Positions 41,829-52,701 of a DNA stretch of 64,000 bases are shown in pieces. The stretch lies in the NCBI GenBank assembly GCA_012026935.1, contig VEPI01000036.1, positions 44,047-108,046 of the forward strand. Reading direction: 5' to 3'. Position 1 is the first letter of the stretch, and each line of letters starts with the position of its first letter. The notes under the pieces were generated by a model, which saw only the letters and a list, made by a program, of their open reading frames with translations, was not told the origin of the DNA and searched no databases. The translations under genes were made by a program, and so were the position numbers. Origin of the DNA: Melioribacter sp. Lineage in GTDB: Bacteria; Bacteroidota; Ignavibacteria; Ignavibacteriales; Melioribacteraceae.

Positions 41829-42605
41829 ATGGTAAACATACATTCCACAGCAATTGTAAGTTCGAAAGCTCATCTTGGTGAAAATGTAACAATCTCCCCC
41901 TTTGCTATAATTCATGATGAAGTTGAAATCGGCGACAATACTTTTATTGGTCCCAAAACCGTTGTTTATGATTATACCACGATCGGTAATAACGTAAAAA
42001 TATTTCAGAATGCCTCAATAGGTCACACCCCGCAAGATCTAAAATTCAAGGGCGAGATTACACACTGTTACATAGGTGATAATTCCATCATTCACGAGTT
42101 TGTAACTATTCACAGAGGAACAGCTGCTTCTCTTAAAACTACAATTGGTAAAAATGTTTACATTATGGATTATAGCCATGTTGCACATGATTGTGTTGTT
42201 GAAGACAATTGTATTATTGCGAACTTAACTCAAATTGCAGGACATGTTCATATTTATCAAAATGCAGTTATTGGTGGTAACGTAAAAATTTTACAGTTCA
42301 TGCGTATAGGCAAGTTTTGTATGATTCAAGGTAGCAGAACTATCAATAAGGATATACCTCCATACATTCTGGCCGGAACAGAAGAAGTTCAGTATGGCGG
42401 CTTAAATTCAATTGGCCTGCGTAGAAATGGATTTTCTTCGGATCAGATTCAACACATAAAAAAAATATATAATTATATTTTTGAATCTAAACTTAATATC
42501 TCTCAAGCGAAAGAAAAGATATCAGCAGAATTTTCTAACGATCCATTTGCAATAGAAATTCTTGCATTTATTAATGAGAGTAAAATCGGAATTATAAGTA
42601 AATGA
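41829..42605 (+). CDS. LpxA-like acyltransferase paralogue, diverged
   Basis: Full-length LpxA-like: MDYSHVAHDCVVEDNCIIANLTQIAGHVHIYQNAVIGGNVKILQFMRIGKFCMIQGS; tandem to lpxA. Confidence 0.88.
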   Translation: MVNIHSTAIVSSKAHLGENVTISPFAIIHDEVEIGDNTFIGPKTVVYDYTTIGNNVKIFQNASIGHTPQDLKFKGEITHCYIGDNSIIHEFVTIHRGTAASLKTTIGKNVYIMDYSHVAHDCVVEDNCIIANLTQIAGHVHIYQNAVIGGNVKILQFMRIGKFCMIQGSRTINKDIPPYILAGTEEVQYGGLNSIGLRRNGFSSDQIQHIKKIYNYIFESKLNISQAKEKISAEFSNDPFAIEILAFINESKIGIISK

Positions 42606-43351
42606 TTTGGCATTTTATAGATTCATATGAGAACACAGGCAAGTACAATATGGATTTTGATATTGAACTTGCTAAGAATTGTAAACCAACCGATGCATTT
42701 TTTAGAATTTACAGATGGAGTCCTTACTGCATTTCGTTAGGGGCAAACCAAAGTTTTAGCGACATCAACCAGGAAAAAACCAAAGCCGATGGAATTGATA
42801 TTGTAAAACGTCCGACGGGCGGACGTGCAATACTTCATGCAGAAGAATTAACCTATTCTGTCGTTCTTCCTTTGAATTATGAATTCTCTCCGCGCGAAAT
42901 ATATTTTAGAATCTCCAACGCACTTATGCGCGGATTGGAAATTTACAATCCAGTTCTTGCAAAATCACAACTTGAAGATTACCAGCCAAACTTTCCAAAA
43001 CTTTTGGAGGAACCATCCGGAGTTTTATGCTTTGCAAGTACGGCAAGAAACGAAGTAAAATTTAACGGTAAGAAACTGATTGGAAGTGCTCAGAGAAAGT
43101 TAAATAACGTAATTCTTCAACATGGTTCAATATTGTGCGGGCCATTTCATAAAAAACTTGTTAATTACATTAACTCTGATGCAATTACTAAAAATGAATT
43201 ATCGTCTGAATTGAATAATAAAACTACAGAGCTCGGATCCATTCTAAATGAGGAAATTGATTACCAGAAATTGAAAACCTGTTTATTGGTTGGATTTGAA
43301 TTGGAATGGCAGATCAAGTTCGAGCCGATTGTAGAGGCAGTTTCAACATGA
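42602..43351 (+). CDS. Lipoate-protein ligase A / octanoyltransferase-like family protein
   Basis: RWSPYCISLGANQSF, IDIVKRPTGGRAILHAEELTYSVV, GKKLIGSAQRKLNNVILQHGSIL. Confidence 0.88.
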   Translation: MIWHFIDSYENTGKYNMDFDIELAKNCKPTDAFFRIYRWSPYCISLGANQSFSDINQEKTKADGIDIVKRPTGGRAILHAEELTYSVVLPLNYEFSPREIYFRISNALMRGLEIYNPVLAKSQLEDYQPNFPKLLEEPSGVLCFASTARNEVKFNGKKLIGSAQRKLNNVILQHGSILCGPFHKKLVNYINSDAITKNELSSELNNKTTELGSILNEEIDYQKLKTCLLVGFELEWQIKFEPIVEAVST

Positions 43352-43503
43352 TCCATAGAGCACAATATTTTAAGCCCTACATTGCAGATAAACCATAGAG
43401 TCATACAACCCGGAAAAATTTATAAATCATTTCCATCCCTTCATTCTTAATGTTAAATTTCCCGATAGAAATCGCAGCTATTCACTAACAGATACTTTCT
43501 GAA

Positions 43504-44604
43504 ATGAAAAAAATATTGTTTCTATTTTTCATATTGTTTTTAATAAATATTTATGCTCAAGATCAATCCGACCTTGAATTTTTTCTTAGCGGCGCTCAAG
43601 TTATGGATATTACCAGCGATGGTTCTAATCTCTGGTTTGCAACAAATGGAAATGGTATTTTCAAATATATACCTAAAACAAATGCCTGGATGCAGTATTC
43701 AACTTCATTTGGAAATTTACAGCATGATTTCTTTTATTGCATCGCCGCTAATGAAGATTATGTTTGGGCCGGCTCAACCGATGGTCTTTTTATTTTAGAT
43801 AAGAAGAATAACTCATGGACAAAAAGAAAATTTGGCCTCGGCGGGCAGTTAGCTAATTGGATTCGTTCATTGGCTTATGATAAATATGAAAAAGTTCTCT
43901 GGATCGGACGATTTAAATATCTTACCAAGTTCGATCTGAAAGAAAAAAGATATAGTGATTACGATCTAACTGTTAAAGGAAACGAAAAGACTAACACAAT
44001 TAAATCTATACAAGTAGATGGCGACTCTCTTGTATGGTTTGGAACAGAAGCCGGTTTACACAAGTATGATAAATCAAAGGACCTTAACAATAAAAATTCA
44101 TTAACTTTTTATGACACTAAATACAATTACTTTGAAGGAGAAGGCGAGCAAGTTTCCATTACATCAATTTTATTCGAAAGAAAATTTGTCTGGATCGGAC
44201 TCGATGAATTTGTTACACCGGAACGCCCTGAATTCAATCTTGGCGGTTTGTTCCGTTTCAATAGAAAAAATGATTGGCTCCGATTTGACGACTCAAAAGG
44301 TTTGCCCGCAAATGGTATTTATGATTTAGAACGAACCGGTAAGTATATTTGGGTGTCGTTATATCAGTTTGGTAAAAACACAAAGGAAACTTTTGGAAGA
44401 GGAATTGTTTTGATAGACAGAATGACAAATCAAATAATTCCAATTCGCGATGATCGGATTCCGCAAACAGTTTACTCTATCTTTTTCGATGGAACAAAAT
44501 TGTGGCTCGGAACAGAATCCGGACTGATTAAAGTTAATTTCTTCAATAAGCTTGCACAGTGGGTAGGAACTCGTAGCAGTGCTAAAAGCGGAGTGAAAAA
44601 ATGA
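43504..44604 (+). CDS. Secreted beta-propeller protein with two-component-regulator-propeller-like repeats
   Basis: Signal peptide and repeats such as LWFATNGNGIFKY, VWAGSTDGLFILD, VWFGTEAGLHKYD, LWLGTESGLIKVN. Confidence 0.75.
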   Translation: MKKILFLFFILFLINIYAQDQSDLEFFLSGAQVMDITSDGSNLWFATNGNGIFKYIPKTNAWMQYSTSFGNLQHDFFYCIAANEDYVWAGSTDGLFILDKKNNSWTKRKFGLGGQLANWIRSLAYDKYEKVLWIGRFKYLTKFDLKEKRYSDYDLTVKGNEKTNTIKSIQVDGDSLVWFGTEAGLHKYDKSKDLNNKNSLTFYDTKYNYFEGEGEQVSITSILFERKFVWIGLDEFVTPERPEFNLGGLFRFNRKNDWLRFDDSKGLPANGIYDLERTGKYIWVSLYQFGKNTKETFGRGIVLIDRMTNQIIPIRDDRIPQTVYSIFFDGTKLWLGTESGLIKVNFFNKLAQWVGTRSSAKSGVKK

Positions 44605-45596
44605 TGAACGTCTCATTCAAAAAATTGAATTCACTTAAAAACAATTTTTTCGGAAAACGTGTTGCCATCATCGGCGATCTTATGCTTGATTGTTATTTCT
44701 GGGGAGGTGTTTCAAGAGTTTCACCGGAAGCACCTGTTCCTGTTGTGGAAGTTGATGAAGAATTTTTCCGCTTCGGTGGTGCAATGAATGTAGCATATAA
44801 TATTTTAAAACTCGGCGGTACTCCCTACCCTATCGGTGTAATTGGAAATGACAATGACGGAAAAATTATTCGTAAACTGATGAAGGAAACAGGAATAACC
44901 GATAAAGGAATTGTAATTGATCCGAAGCGGCCAACTACTGCAAAGACAAGAGTTATTGCGGATAAACAACACATTGTAAGAATAGATAAAGAGAAAACAG
45001 CAGCAATATTACCGACAATAGAAAGGAAAATATTAGGATTACTTAAAAAAGAACTAAATAAACTTGATGCAATTATTCTTCAAGATTATAATAAAGGTGT
45101 GCTTACCGGAAATTTAATAAAACAAATCATTAAGCTTGCAGACAGCACAAATATTATTGTAACCGTTGATCCTAAATTCATGAATTTCTTTTCATATAAA
45201 AATGTAACTGTTTTCAAGCCGAACAGAAAAGAAACAGAAGACGCTTTTGGAATCAGAATTAAAACAGAAGAAGATATTACTAAAGCCGGGTTTAGACTGC
45301 TTGAACAGCTCAATTGCAAAAACGTACTACTTACATTGGGTGAAAAAGGAATTGCACTTTTCGAAAAAGGAAAACCCGAGAGAAGAGTTCCTACCATTGC
45401 AAGAAAAGTTTCTGATGTATCAGGTGCAGGCGATACTGTCATCTCTACGTTAACAATGGCGCTTAGTGCAGGTGCAGAAATTTTTGATGCCGCATATTTA
45501 GCTAACTATGCCGGCGGTTTGGTTTGCCAGGAAGTTGGAATCGTTCCGATAGAATTAAATACTTTGTTTAAAGCAGTGTCTAAAGAGTTAAAATGA
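44601..45596 (+). CDS. rfaE1: D-glycero-beta-D-manno-heptose-7-phosphate kinase
   Basis: PfkB fold: GDLMLDCYFWGGVSRVSPEAPVPVVEV, ILQDYNKGVLT, SDVSGAGDTVISTL. Confidence 0.93.
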   Translation: MMNVSFKKLNSLKNNFFGKRVAIIGDLMLDCYFWGGVSRVSPEAPVPVVEVDEEFFRFGGAMNVAYNILKLGGTPYPIGVIGNDNDGKIIRKLMKETGITDKGIVIDPKRPTTAKTRVIADKQHIVRIDKEKTAAILPTIERKILGLLKKELNKLDAIILQDYNKGVLTGNLIKQIIKLADSTNIIVTVDPKFMNFFSYKNVTVFKPNRKETEDAFGIRIKTEEDITKAGFRLLEQLNCKNVLLTLGEKGIALFEKGKPERRVPTIARKVSDVSGAGDTVISTLTMALSAGAEIFDAAYLANYAGGLVCQEVGIVPIELNTLFKAVSKELK

Positions 45597-46072
45597 GTAA
45601 CATAAAAAACATTAACGAGCTTGCAGAAATCAGAAATGAACTGAAACTGCAAAACAAAAAGGTTGTATTTACAAACGGGGTGTTTGATATTTTACACGCC
45701 GGACATGTAGATTATTTAACCAAGGCCAAAGCCAAAGGCGATATCTTAATTGTGGCAGTTAATTCCGATTCATCCGTAAAAAAAATTAAAGGAGAACTTC
45801 GGCCAATTGTACCGCAGGGTGAACGGGCTTTTATTATTTCTTCACTCAAACCGGTAGATTATGTTGTAATTTTTAATGAAGAAACTCCATATGAAATAAT
45901 TAAAAAAATTATTCCCGATGTGTTAGTTAAAGGCGGTGATTGGCCTGTAGAAAATATTGTAGGAAGAGATATTGTTGAAGCAAATGGCGGAAAAGTTGAA
46001 ACAATAGAATTTATTAATGACCGTTCTACCACCAACATAATTAAAACAGTTCTTGAAAGATTCAAGAAGTAA
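45593..46072 (+). CDS. rfaE2: D-glycero-beta-D-manno-heptose 1-phosphate adenylyltransferase
   Basis: VFTNGVFDILHAGHVDYLTKAKAKGDILIVAVNSDSSVKKIKG. Confidence 0.93.
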   Translation: MSNIKNINELAEIRNELKLQNKKVVFTNGVFDILHAGHVDYLTKAKAKGDILIVAVNSDSSVKKIKGELRPIVPQGERAFIISSLKPVDYVVIFNEETPYEIIKKIIPDVLVKGGDWPVENIVGRDIVEANGGKVETIEFINDRSTTNIIKTVLERFKK

Positions 46073-49000
46073 TGGCTGACCAAGAAAAAAATATTACTGA
46101 TGATGTTAAACAGACAAATACTAAAGTTAAAAGAAGTCTGTTTCGTAAAATTGTAAATGTTTTCATCGGCATTTTTTTAGGATTAATATTACTCTCTTTA
46201 ATTCTTCTCGGTTATACACAAACAAAAACATTCAGAGAAACACTCCGCGAGAAAATTATTTCATTAGTTAATGAAGAAATCAACGGTAAATTAAATATTG
46301 AAAAATTAAACGGTACTATTTTTACATCTCTCTTTCTGCAAAATACATCTGTGCTGGTTGGCAATGATACTCTCTTCTACGCAAGAAATGTTGAACTTAA
46401 GATTAGTCCTTTACAGATATTATTAAAAAAGATTTACGTTAGAAAAATTCTTCTGGAAGACGTTAAGATTGCAATGCTTCAAGATTCCACCGGAGCTTGG
46501 AATTTTTCCAAATTAATAAAACCAAAACCGGAGGACACCACAAAATCATCATTCCCGTTTTTTGTTCAGGTAAATGATTTACAACTGCATAATGTTCAAT
46601 TCATCCGTCAGTCTTATACTAATTATAAATCGCAGCAAAGTTATCCGACAATGAATATGAATGATCTTCGAATAAATAATTTACACTTTAACGCTCAAGC
46701 CTTTGTTGATGTTGATAACTCCAATTATTTACTAATCTTAAAAGGACTGTCCTTCAAACCAAATCTTACTCGTTTTAATTTGAAAAATATTTCGGGCGAA
46801 TTTGCAATAGCTAAAAATTTTGCTAGTATTAATAATCTCTATTTTTTAACAGACAGCAGTGAATTAAAGTTAAATGCCCGGATTGATAGTCTAAATTTAT
46901 TTGGAAAGGTTCAGTTAGAAGATTTTAAAAATTATCCGGTTACAATTAATGCAAATGCAAAATCCTTCAACTTTGATGATCTCTCATCATTTATAGGAAG
47001 TACTGAAATATTAAAGGGTAATCCCTCGATGGAATTAAAAGCCCGCGGAAAGTTTGGCAATTTCAAAATTGAAAAACTTGCAGTTGATTACCGCAATACA
47101 CACTTCAGGATTGAAGGTAAAGTTTTACATCTCAATTCACCCCGCGATTTATTTATTCAGGCTAAGGTTTATGAAACTGATTTTAGTTACGAAGATGTTA
47201 ATGCTCTGCTTCCAACTTTGAAATTACCAGAGTACGCTTTGCTTCATATGACAGGGATTAATATTGAATTTGACGGGCAGCCAACAAATTTCAAAACAAA
47301 GTTTTTAGGAAATATTGAGAATGGTAAAGTTTCATTTGATGCTTCTATAAACGTTAGTTCTAATCCAATTACTTATAATATCAACTTTGAAACGAATGAA
47401 TTAGATCTTGCACCTGTCATAAAAACGAATACTTCTTTAACCTCCAAAGGAAGTTTAATCGGGAAAGGGGTCTCGCCTGCTGATATCAATGCTGATTTTA
47501 AATTCAATGCCAACAATTCATCATTTAATGGTCATCCGCTCGACAAATTTACTGTAAATGTTAATGCTGCAAATAGGATTATGGATTTAAGTGTTGATGG
47601 ACTTAGTAACAATGCGAGCGCCCTCGTAAAAGGTAACATTTCATTTGATAAGGATACAATACCTTCATACAATTTAGTTGGTCAGTTAAAGAAATTAAAT
47701 CTTGCTACTTTCTTAAAAGATCAGAAGTATGACAGCAATTTGAATTTTTATTTTTCTGCCGACGGTAAAAATTTTGATCCTGATAAACTTACCGGTTCAT
47801 TTTCATTTGGCGTAGATTCTTCGCGCTTCCGAGGTAAAAAAATTGATTACTCGAATATTCAATGTGTTTTCAAAAAAGATCTGCTTAACCGCGAAATATT
47901 ACTTACTTCAGACTTTGTTGATTTCAAAATTGACGGTGACTTTTCACTTAAAAAAGCTATCTCTCTTATTTCATACGAAACAACAACTATTAGCGGCATA
48001 ATTGCAAAAAAAGTCAGCGAATTAAATCCCATTTCTATTGTCAGTAATCAACAAAGTAATATAGAGATTGATACTGCTGTACCAGATATAGTTAATGAGA
48101 ATCTAAAATTTAATTATGATTTTAAGTTTAAGGATTTCGAATTAATAGCAATGCTTCTTGGAAATGACCAGCTTGATATTTCCGGTAACGGCAAAGGGAT
48201 TATTAAAAACGAAAATGGAAATTTCTCAGTCTCGAACGAAATGAAATTGGATTATTTAGTAATGATGCAAGATAAAACTACAATTTATCTTTCAGATATT
48301 GATTCCGATATTAATTTCACGCGTGATAACAATTCACTCTCTTTTGATAAATTATTCGGGACTGCCTCATTGACCGGAAAACGATTCTATTCCGGCAGTA
48401 ATATAAAATCAATTTCTGCTGATATAACATTTAATCAGAGTAAATTATTTTTCAGCGGATCTGCAAATATTGAAGATATGATTTTTGCCGAAGCCGACGG
48501 CATGATTAACATGACTCCGAATGAACAATTACTTTCTCTTAATAAGTTATCTGCTACTTATGACGGATTAGAGTGGTCGAACAAAGACACTGTAAAAATT
48601 CTTTTTAATCCCGACTTCTTCAAAATACTTCAATTCACTGTTCAGCATGATACATCAACAATTAATCTTGACGGAATAATTGAACGATCGGGAAATCAAA
48701 ATTTGAACATTACAGCAAGCCGGATTTCAGGTAATCTATTGGAAAGATACTTATTGGGTTATAAAGATAACTTGCTAATTGCAAACGGATCCTTGAATGG
48801 AAGGATTGAAGGTAGGTTAGAAAATCCGGTAATGAAAATTTTATTTGATCTTAAAGATTTACAAATCTCTTCTTCAAAGCTTGGAAGTATAAAAGGATCA
48901 TTAAATTATTCAGATAAAAAACTAACGACTGACTTTGAATTTCTTGACTTGAATGCAAATGAACAAAAACCTTTGCTTACACTTAAAGGTAGCTTGCCAA

Positions 49001-50583
49001 TAGACTTAAGCTTAGCAAATGTTAGTAAACGATTTGTTGATAACGAACCCTTTAGTATTAAACTAAAGTCCGATAATTTTGATTTAAGTTCACTTGGCAG
49101 AATAATTCCAGGAATTACGGACCAGAGAGGAATTCTTTTTGCTGATGTTGATCTCAGCGGATCATTTAAGGATCCGATTTTTAAGGGGTTCATTAATTTA
49201 ACCGATGGACGTTTTAAATCACTTTACAATAATTTAGATTACAGCTGTTCTGCAAAAATTCATTTCGAGAATCAAGAAATGAAACTGGATGATATGACTT
49301 TATCTAATGCAGGCGGCTCAAAATATTCCGGTACCATTTACGGAGCGGGCGGAATTTCATTCAACGGATTCAGTCTGAAAGATATGGATCTTCATTTCAA
49401 TGGTAATCTTGCAGTGCTTGGACAACAATCGCAGATGGTTAGCCCTAATTTCTATGGTGATCTAATAATTGGGAGTGATGGCGATTGGATTTTGAGCAAA
49501 CCAGGCAATCGAATTCTGTTCAAAGGAAATTTCTTAATGGAGAATACCGATTTGGTTTATACAACTCAACAGGCTAACGGTGAATTACAAAATAAGAATT
49601 TCAATTTTATTTTTATTCAGGACTCTACAAAAATTGATCGTGAGTTAGCACTTTTTCAGAAAGTTTTATTAAAAGAGAAAGCGCTACAGGAACAATCGTT
49701 TCTGAAGACAGAGAAACCTCTCAACTTTGATTACGAGATCGGAATAAGTGCAGATAATAGTGCAAAACTTGTCTTTATACTTTCTCAGGCTGCTAATCAA
49801 AAACTATTTGTTGAAATGCGCGGCGATTTGAAATACTCAAGTTATGGCGGAGAGTCAAGAGTGCAAGGTGCGTTCGAACTTTTACAAGGTTCAAAATTAG
49901 AATTCTTTAAAACATTTGAAGCAACCGGATTTATCCGTTTTGAAAACGACGTTACAAATCCATATTTAGATATTGTTGCAACTTATACCAGCGATTATAT
50001 AGACCCTCGAGGCGATGGTAAACCTCAAGATGTTGCCATTAAAATTAAAATTAAAAGCCCCCTTTCCGAATTAGGAAAAAGTTTAGCCGGGAATACGGAG
50101 AGTATTGGTGTTTATGTTGGAACTAGAAATATTCAAAACAACATTAGAGATGCCCGTTATGATTATGCCGATGCCTTTTCATTTATTCTTATCGGTAAAT
50201 TTAAGGATGATCTAACAGCTCAGGATAAAGCACAAGTAGCAGGACAAACAAATGCAATTGGAAGTACTGCAACTTCATTTTTAGGATCTGTTTTAACAAA
50301 TTTCTTAAACTCACAGGTTGGAGATCTTGTAAACAATATCCAGATCAATCAATCCGGCGAGTACACAAAATTTTCACTTTCAGGAAGGATACAAAATCTC
50401 CGGTATAGTTTTGGCGGTACAACGGAAGTCTTTCAAAATATAAATAAAGCAAACATTAAAGTTGAATATCTTTTTAATCCTAAATTTTTAATTAGGCTTG
50501 AAAGAAAAGATCCCATTGTTACTTCATTTGGCTTGGATGAAAAAATAAATGAAATGGCTCTTAAATATAAATTCGAATTTTAA
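46072..50583 (+). CDS. Translocation/assembly module TamB-like protein
   Basis: N-terminal TM anchor; long beta-rich AsmA/TamB-like protein; C-terminal RLERKDPIVTSFGLDEKINEMALKYKFEF. Confidence 0.85.
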   Translation: MADQEKNITDDVKQTNTKVKRSLFRKIVNVFIGIFLGLILLSLILLGYTQTKTFRETLREKIISLVNEEINGKLNIEKLNGTIFTSLFLQNTSVLVGNDTLFYARNVELKISPLQILLKKIYVRKILLEDVKIAMLQDSTGAWNFSKLIKPKPEDTTKSSFPFFVQVNDLQLHNVQFIRQSYTNYKSQQSYPTMNMNDLRINNLHFNAQAFVDVDNSNYLLILKGLSFKPNLTRFNLKNISGEFAIAKNFASINNLYFLTDSSELKLNARIDSLNLFGKVQLEDFKNYPVTINANAKSFNFDDLSSFIGSTEILKGNPSMELKARGKFGNFKIEKLAVDYRNTHFRIEGKVLHLNSPRDLFIQAKVYETDFSYEDVNALLPTLKLPEYALLHMTGINIEFDGQPTNFKTKFLGNIENGKVSFDASINVSSNPITYNINFETNELDLAPVIKTNTSLTSKGSLIGKGVSPADINADFKFNANNSSFNGHPLDKFTVNVNAANRIMDLSVDGLSNNASALVKGNISFDKDTIPSYNLVGQLKKLNLATFLKDQKYDSNLNFYFSADGKNFDPDKLTGSFSFGVDSSRFRGKKIDYSNIQCVFKKDLLNREILLTSDFVDFKIDGDFSLKKAISLISYETTTISGIIAKKVSELNPISIVSNQQSNIEIDTAVPDIVNENLKFNYDFKFKDFELIAMLLGNDQLDISGNGKGIIKNENGNFSVSNEMKLDYLVMMQDKTTIYLSDIDSDINFTRDNNSLSFDKLFGTASLTGKRFYSGSNIKSISADITFNQSKLFFSGSANIEDMIFAEADGMINMTPNEQLLSLNKLSATYDGLEWSNKDTVKILFNPDFFKILQFTVQHDTSTINLDGIIERSGNQNLNITASRISGNLLERYLLGYKDNLLIANGSLNGRIEGRLENPVMKILFDLKDLQISSSKLGSIKGSLNYSDKKLTTDFEFLDLNANEQKPLLTLKGSLPIDLSLANVSKRFVDNEPFSIKLKSDNFDLSSLGRIIPGITDQRGILFADVDLSGSFKDPIFKGFINLTDGRFKSLYNNLDYSCSAKIHFENQEMKLDDMTLSNAGGSKYSGTIYGAGGISFNGFSLKDMDLHFNGNLAVLGQQSQMVSPNFYGDLIIGSDGDWILSKPGNRILFKGNFLMENTDLVYTTQQANGELQNKNFNFIFIQDSTKIDRELALFQKVLLKEKALQEQSFLKTEKPLNFDYEIGISADNSAKLVFILSQAANQKLFVEMRGDLKYSSYGGESRVQGAFELLQGSKLEFFKTFEATGFIRFENDVTNPYLDIVATYTSDYIDPRGDGKPQDVAIKIKIKSPLSELGKSLAGNTESIGVYVGTRNIQNNIRDARYDYADAFSFILIGKFKDDLTAQDKAQVAGQTNAIGSTATSFLGSVLTNFLNSQVGDLVNNIQINQSGEYTKFSLSGRIQNLRYSFGGTTEVFQNINKANIKVEYLFNPKFLIRLERKDPIVTSFGLDEKINEMALKYKFEF

Positions 50584-52683
50584 ATGAAAAAAGAAATCAA
50601 AGCATTTTTTAAAAACCATCCTTCCTTAAAACTCAAGTCGAAAGAACTTGCAAAAAAATTAAATGCAACCGATGAATACGCTTACGCTGAACTGAAACAT
50701 TTCCTTCATGCACTAGCAGATGAAGGATTCCTTCAGAAAGAAGGTAAACGTTATCAACTGAATAAGTTCGATACAGGAAAATTGGTCGGTACTCTTCAAA
50801 TAATTAACGGCGGCGAGTATGGATTTGTTTTGCTTAAGGACAAACAGATAAAAGACATTTTTGTAGCGGGGAAAAACTTAAATACCTCTTTTAATGGAGA
50901 TACAGTTGAAGCTGTATTAATTGCATCACGCCGCGGTAAAAGTTTGGAGGGAGAAATTGTTCGTGTTATTGAAAGAAAGCGAAATGAAATTGTTGGAACT
51001 TTACATAAAAGTAAATCATTTTATTTTATTGCACCGGATGACGATAAAATCCACCGTGATATTTATGTCCCTTCCGATAAATTAAGCGGTGCAAAAGAAG
51101 GTGAAAAAGTAGTTGTCGGCGATATTGAGTGGAAAGCTCCACTTCTAAATCCTGAAGGTAGAGTAATTGAAATTTTAGGGAAAGCAGGAAGTTACGATGC
51201 TGAGATTGCATCAATTGCGCGCGAATTTGGTTTGACATATAAATTCCCCAAAGCAGTTTTAAGTGAAGCAGAATTATTTACGGATATAATTCCTCAAACC
51301 GAAATAAACAGCCGTGTAGATTTTCGTAATAAAACAGTTATCACCATTGATCCCGAGGATGCAAAAGATTTTGATGATGCAGTTTCAATAGAAGTACTCC
51401 CTAACGGGAATAACTTAATAGGAATTCATATTGCAGACGTAAGTCATTACGTTCGACAAGGTACCGAGCTTTACGATGAAGCTCTAGAGCGCGGGACAAG
51501 CGTTTATATTGTCGGCAAAGTTATTCCAATGCTTCCCGAAAAATTATCTAATAATATCTGTTCATTAGTCCCGTATAAAGACCGGCTTACTTTTTCCGTT
51601 ATTGTCGAAATGACGCCGCGCTGTAAAATAGTTTCTTATGAAATTCAGAAAACTATTATTAACAGTAAGAGAAGATTTACTTACGATGAGGTTCAGGAAA
51701 TTATTGAGAGCGGTAAAGGTGATTTTAAGGATGAGATCATACGGTTAAATCAAGTCTCAAAAACTCTCCGTGAAAAAAGGATGAAGAAAGGAAGTATCAA
51801 TTTCTATTCACCCGAAGTTAATTTTATGTTGGATGAGAATGGTGTTCCCATCGAAATAAAGATTAAGGAAGTCCGTGAAAGCCATAATCTTATTGAAGAA
51901 TTGATGTTATTGGCAAATCAAATAGTTGCAGAACATGTTAAGGCAAAAGCGAACAAAAAAGCTATTCCTTTTGTTTATAGAATACATGATTTGCCGGATA
52001 AAGAAAAGATAATTGAGTTCTCAAGATTTGTTAAATCTCTTGGTTACCATTTCGATCCTAATTCTGCCAACAAATCAGCTCAGTTTCAGTTGTTGTTAGA
52101 GGAAGTAAAAGGAAAAGAAGAAGAAGCAGTTGTTAATGAGATTGCAATTCGATCAATGGCTAAGGCAGTTTATTCAACAAAAAACATTGGACATTATGGA
52201 CTTGGTTTTAGGTATTACACACATTTCACATCACCTATACGGCGCTTCCCCGATCTCATTGTCCATCGTTTGATATTTGATTATAATCAGGAGAAGCTAG
52301 GGAAAAATTTATCACTGGAAGAATTAGAAGAAATTTGTGATCATGCATCAGCTCAAGAAAGGAACGCTGTAAATGCTGAGCGTCTTTCTGTAAAATTGAA
52401 ACAAATTGAGTATTTGAAAAGTAAAGTAGGTGAGGATTTTCACGGAGTTGTTTCCGGCATTACACACTTCGGAATTTTTATTGAACTAAGTCATACGCTT
52501 GCGGAAGGATTGATAAGATTAAGAGATATGAATGATGACTATTATATTTTTGACGAAAAAAATTATTCAATTATAGGAAAAAGAACAGGAAGAAAAATCC
52601 GTTTGGGTGATAAAGTGAGTGTTAAACTTGTTCGCGTAGATCAGGAAAAACGCGAAATTGATTTTGTTTTACTTTCAGACTAA
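50584..52683 (+). CDS. rnr: Ribonuclease R
   Basis: TIDPEDAKDFDDAVSIEVL, HIADVSHYVRQGTELYDEALERGTSVY, FTSPIRRFPDLIVHRL, C-terminal S1 domain. Confidence 0.95.
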   Translation: MKKEIKAFFKNHPSLKLKSKELAKKLNATDEYAYAELKHFLHALADEGFLQKEGKRYQLNKFDTGKLVGTLQIINGGEYGFVLLKDKQIKDIFVAGKNLNTSFNGDTVEAVLIASRRGKSLEGEIVRVIERKRNEIVGTLHKSKSFYFIAPDDDKIHRDIYVPSDKLSGAKEGEKVVVGDIEWKAPLLNPEGRVIEILGKAGSYDAEIASIAREFGLTYKFPKAVLSEAELFTDIIPQTEINSRVDFRNKTVITIDPEDAKDFDDAVSIEVLPNGNNLIGIHIADVSHYVRQGTELYDEALERGTSVYIVGKVIPMLPEKLSNNICSLVPYKDRLTFSVIVEMTPRCKIVSYEIQKTIINSKRRFTYDEVQEIIESGKGDFKDEIIRLNQVSKTLREKRMKKGSINFYSPEVNFMLDENGVPIEIKIKEVRESHNLIEELMLLANQIVAEHVKAKANKKAIPFVYRIHDLPDKEKIIEFSRFVKSLGYHFDPNSANKSAQFQLLLEEVKGKEEEAVVNEIAIRSMAKAVYSTKNIGHYGLGFRYYTHFTSPIRRFPDLIVHRLIFDYNQEKLGKNLSLEELEEICDHASAQERNAVNAERLSVKLKQIEYLKSKVGEDFHGVVSGITHFGIFIELSHTLAEGLIRLRDMNDDYYIFDEKNYSIIGKRTGRKIRLGDKVSVKLVRVDQEKREIDFVLLSD

Positions 52684-52701
52684 AGTCTTAAAAGGTGAAT
52701 T

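Noticed and set aside
45593-46072. Split rfaE1/rfaE2 as a possible frameshifted hldE
   Set aside because: Each ORF has a complete domain with its own start, and the 4-bp ATGA overlap is normal translational coupling; separate proteins are known in many bacteria
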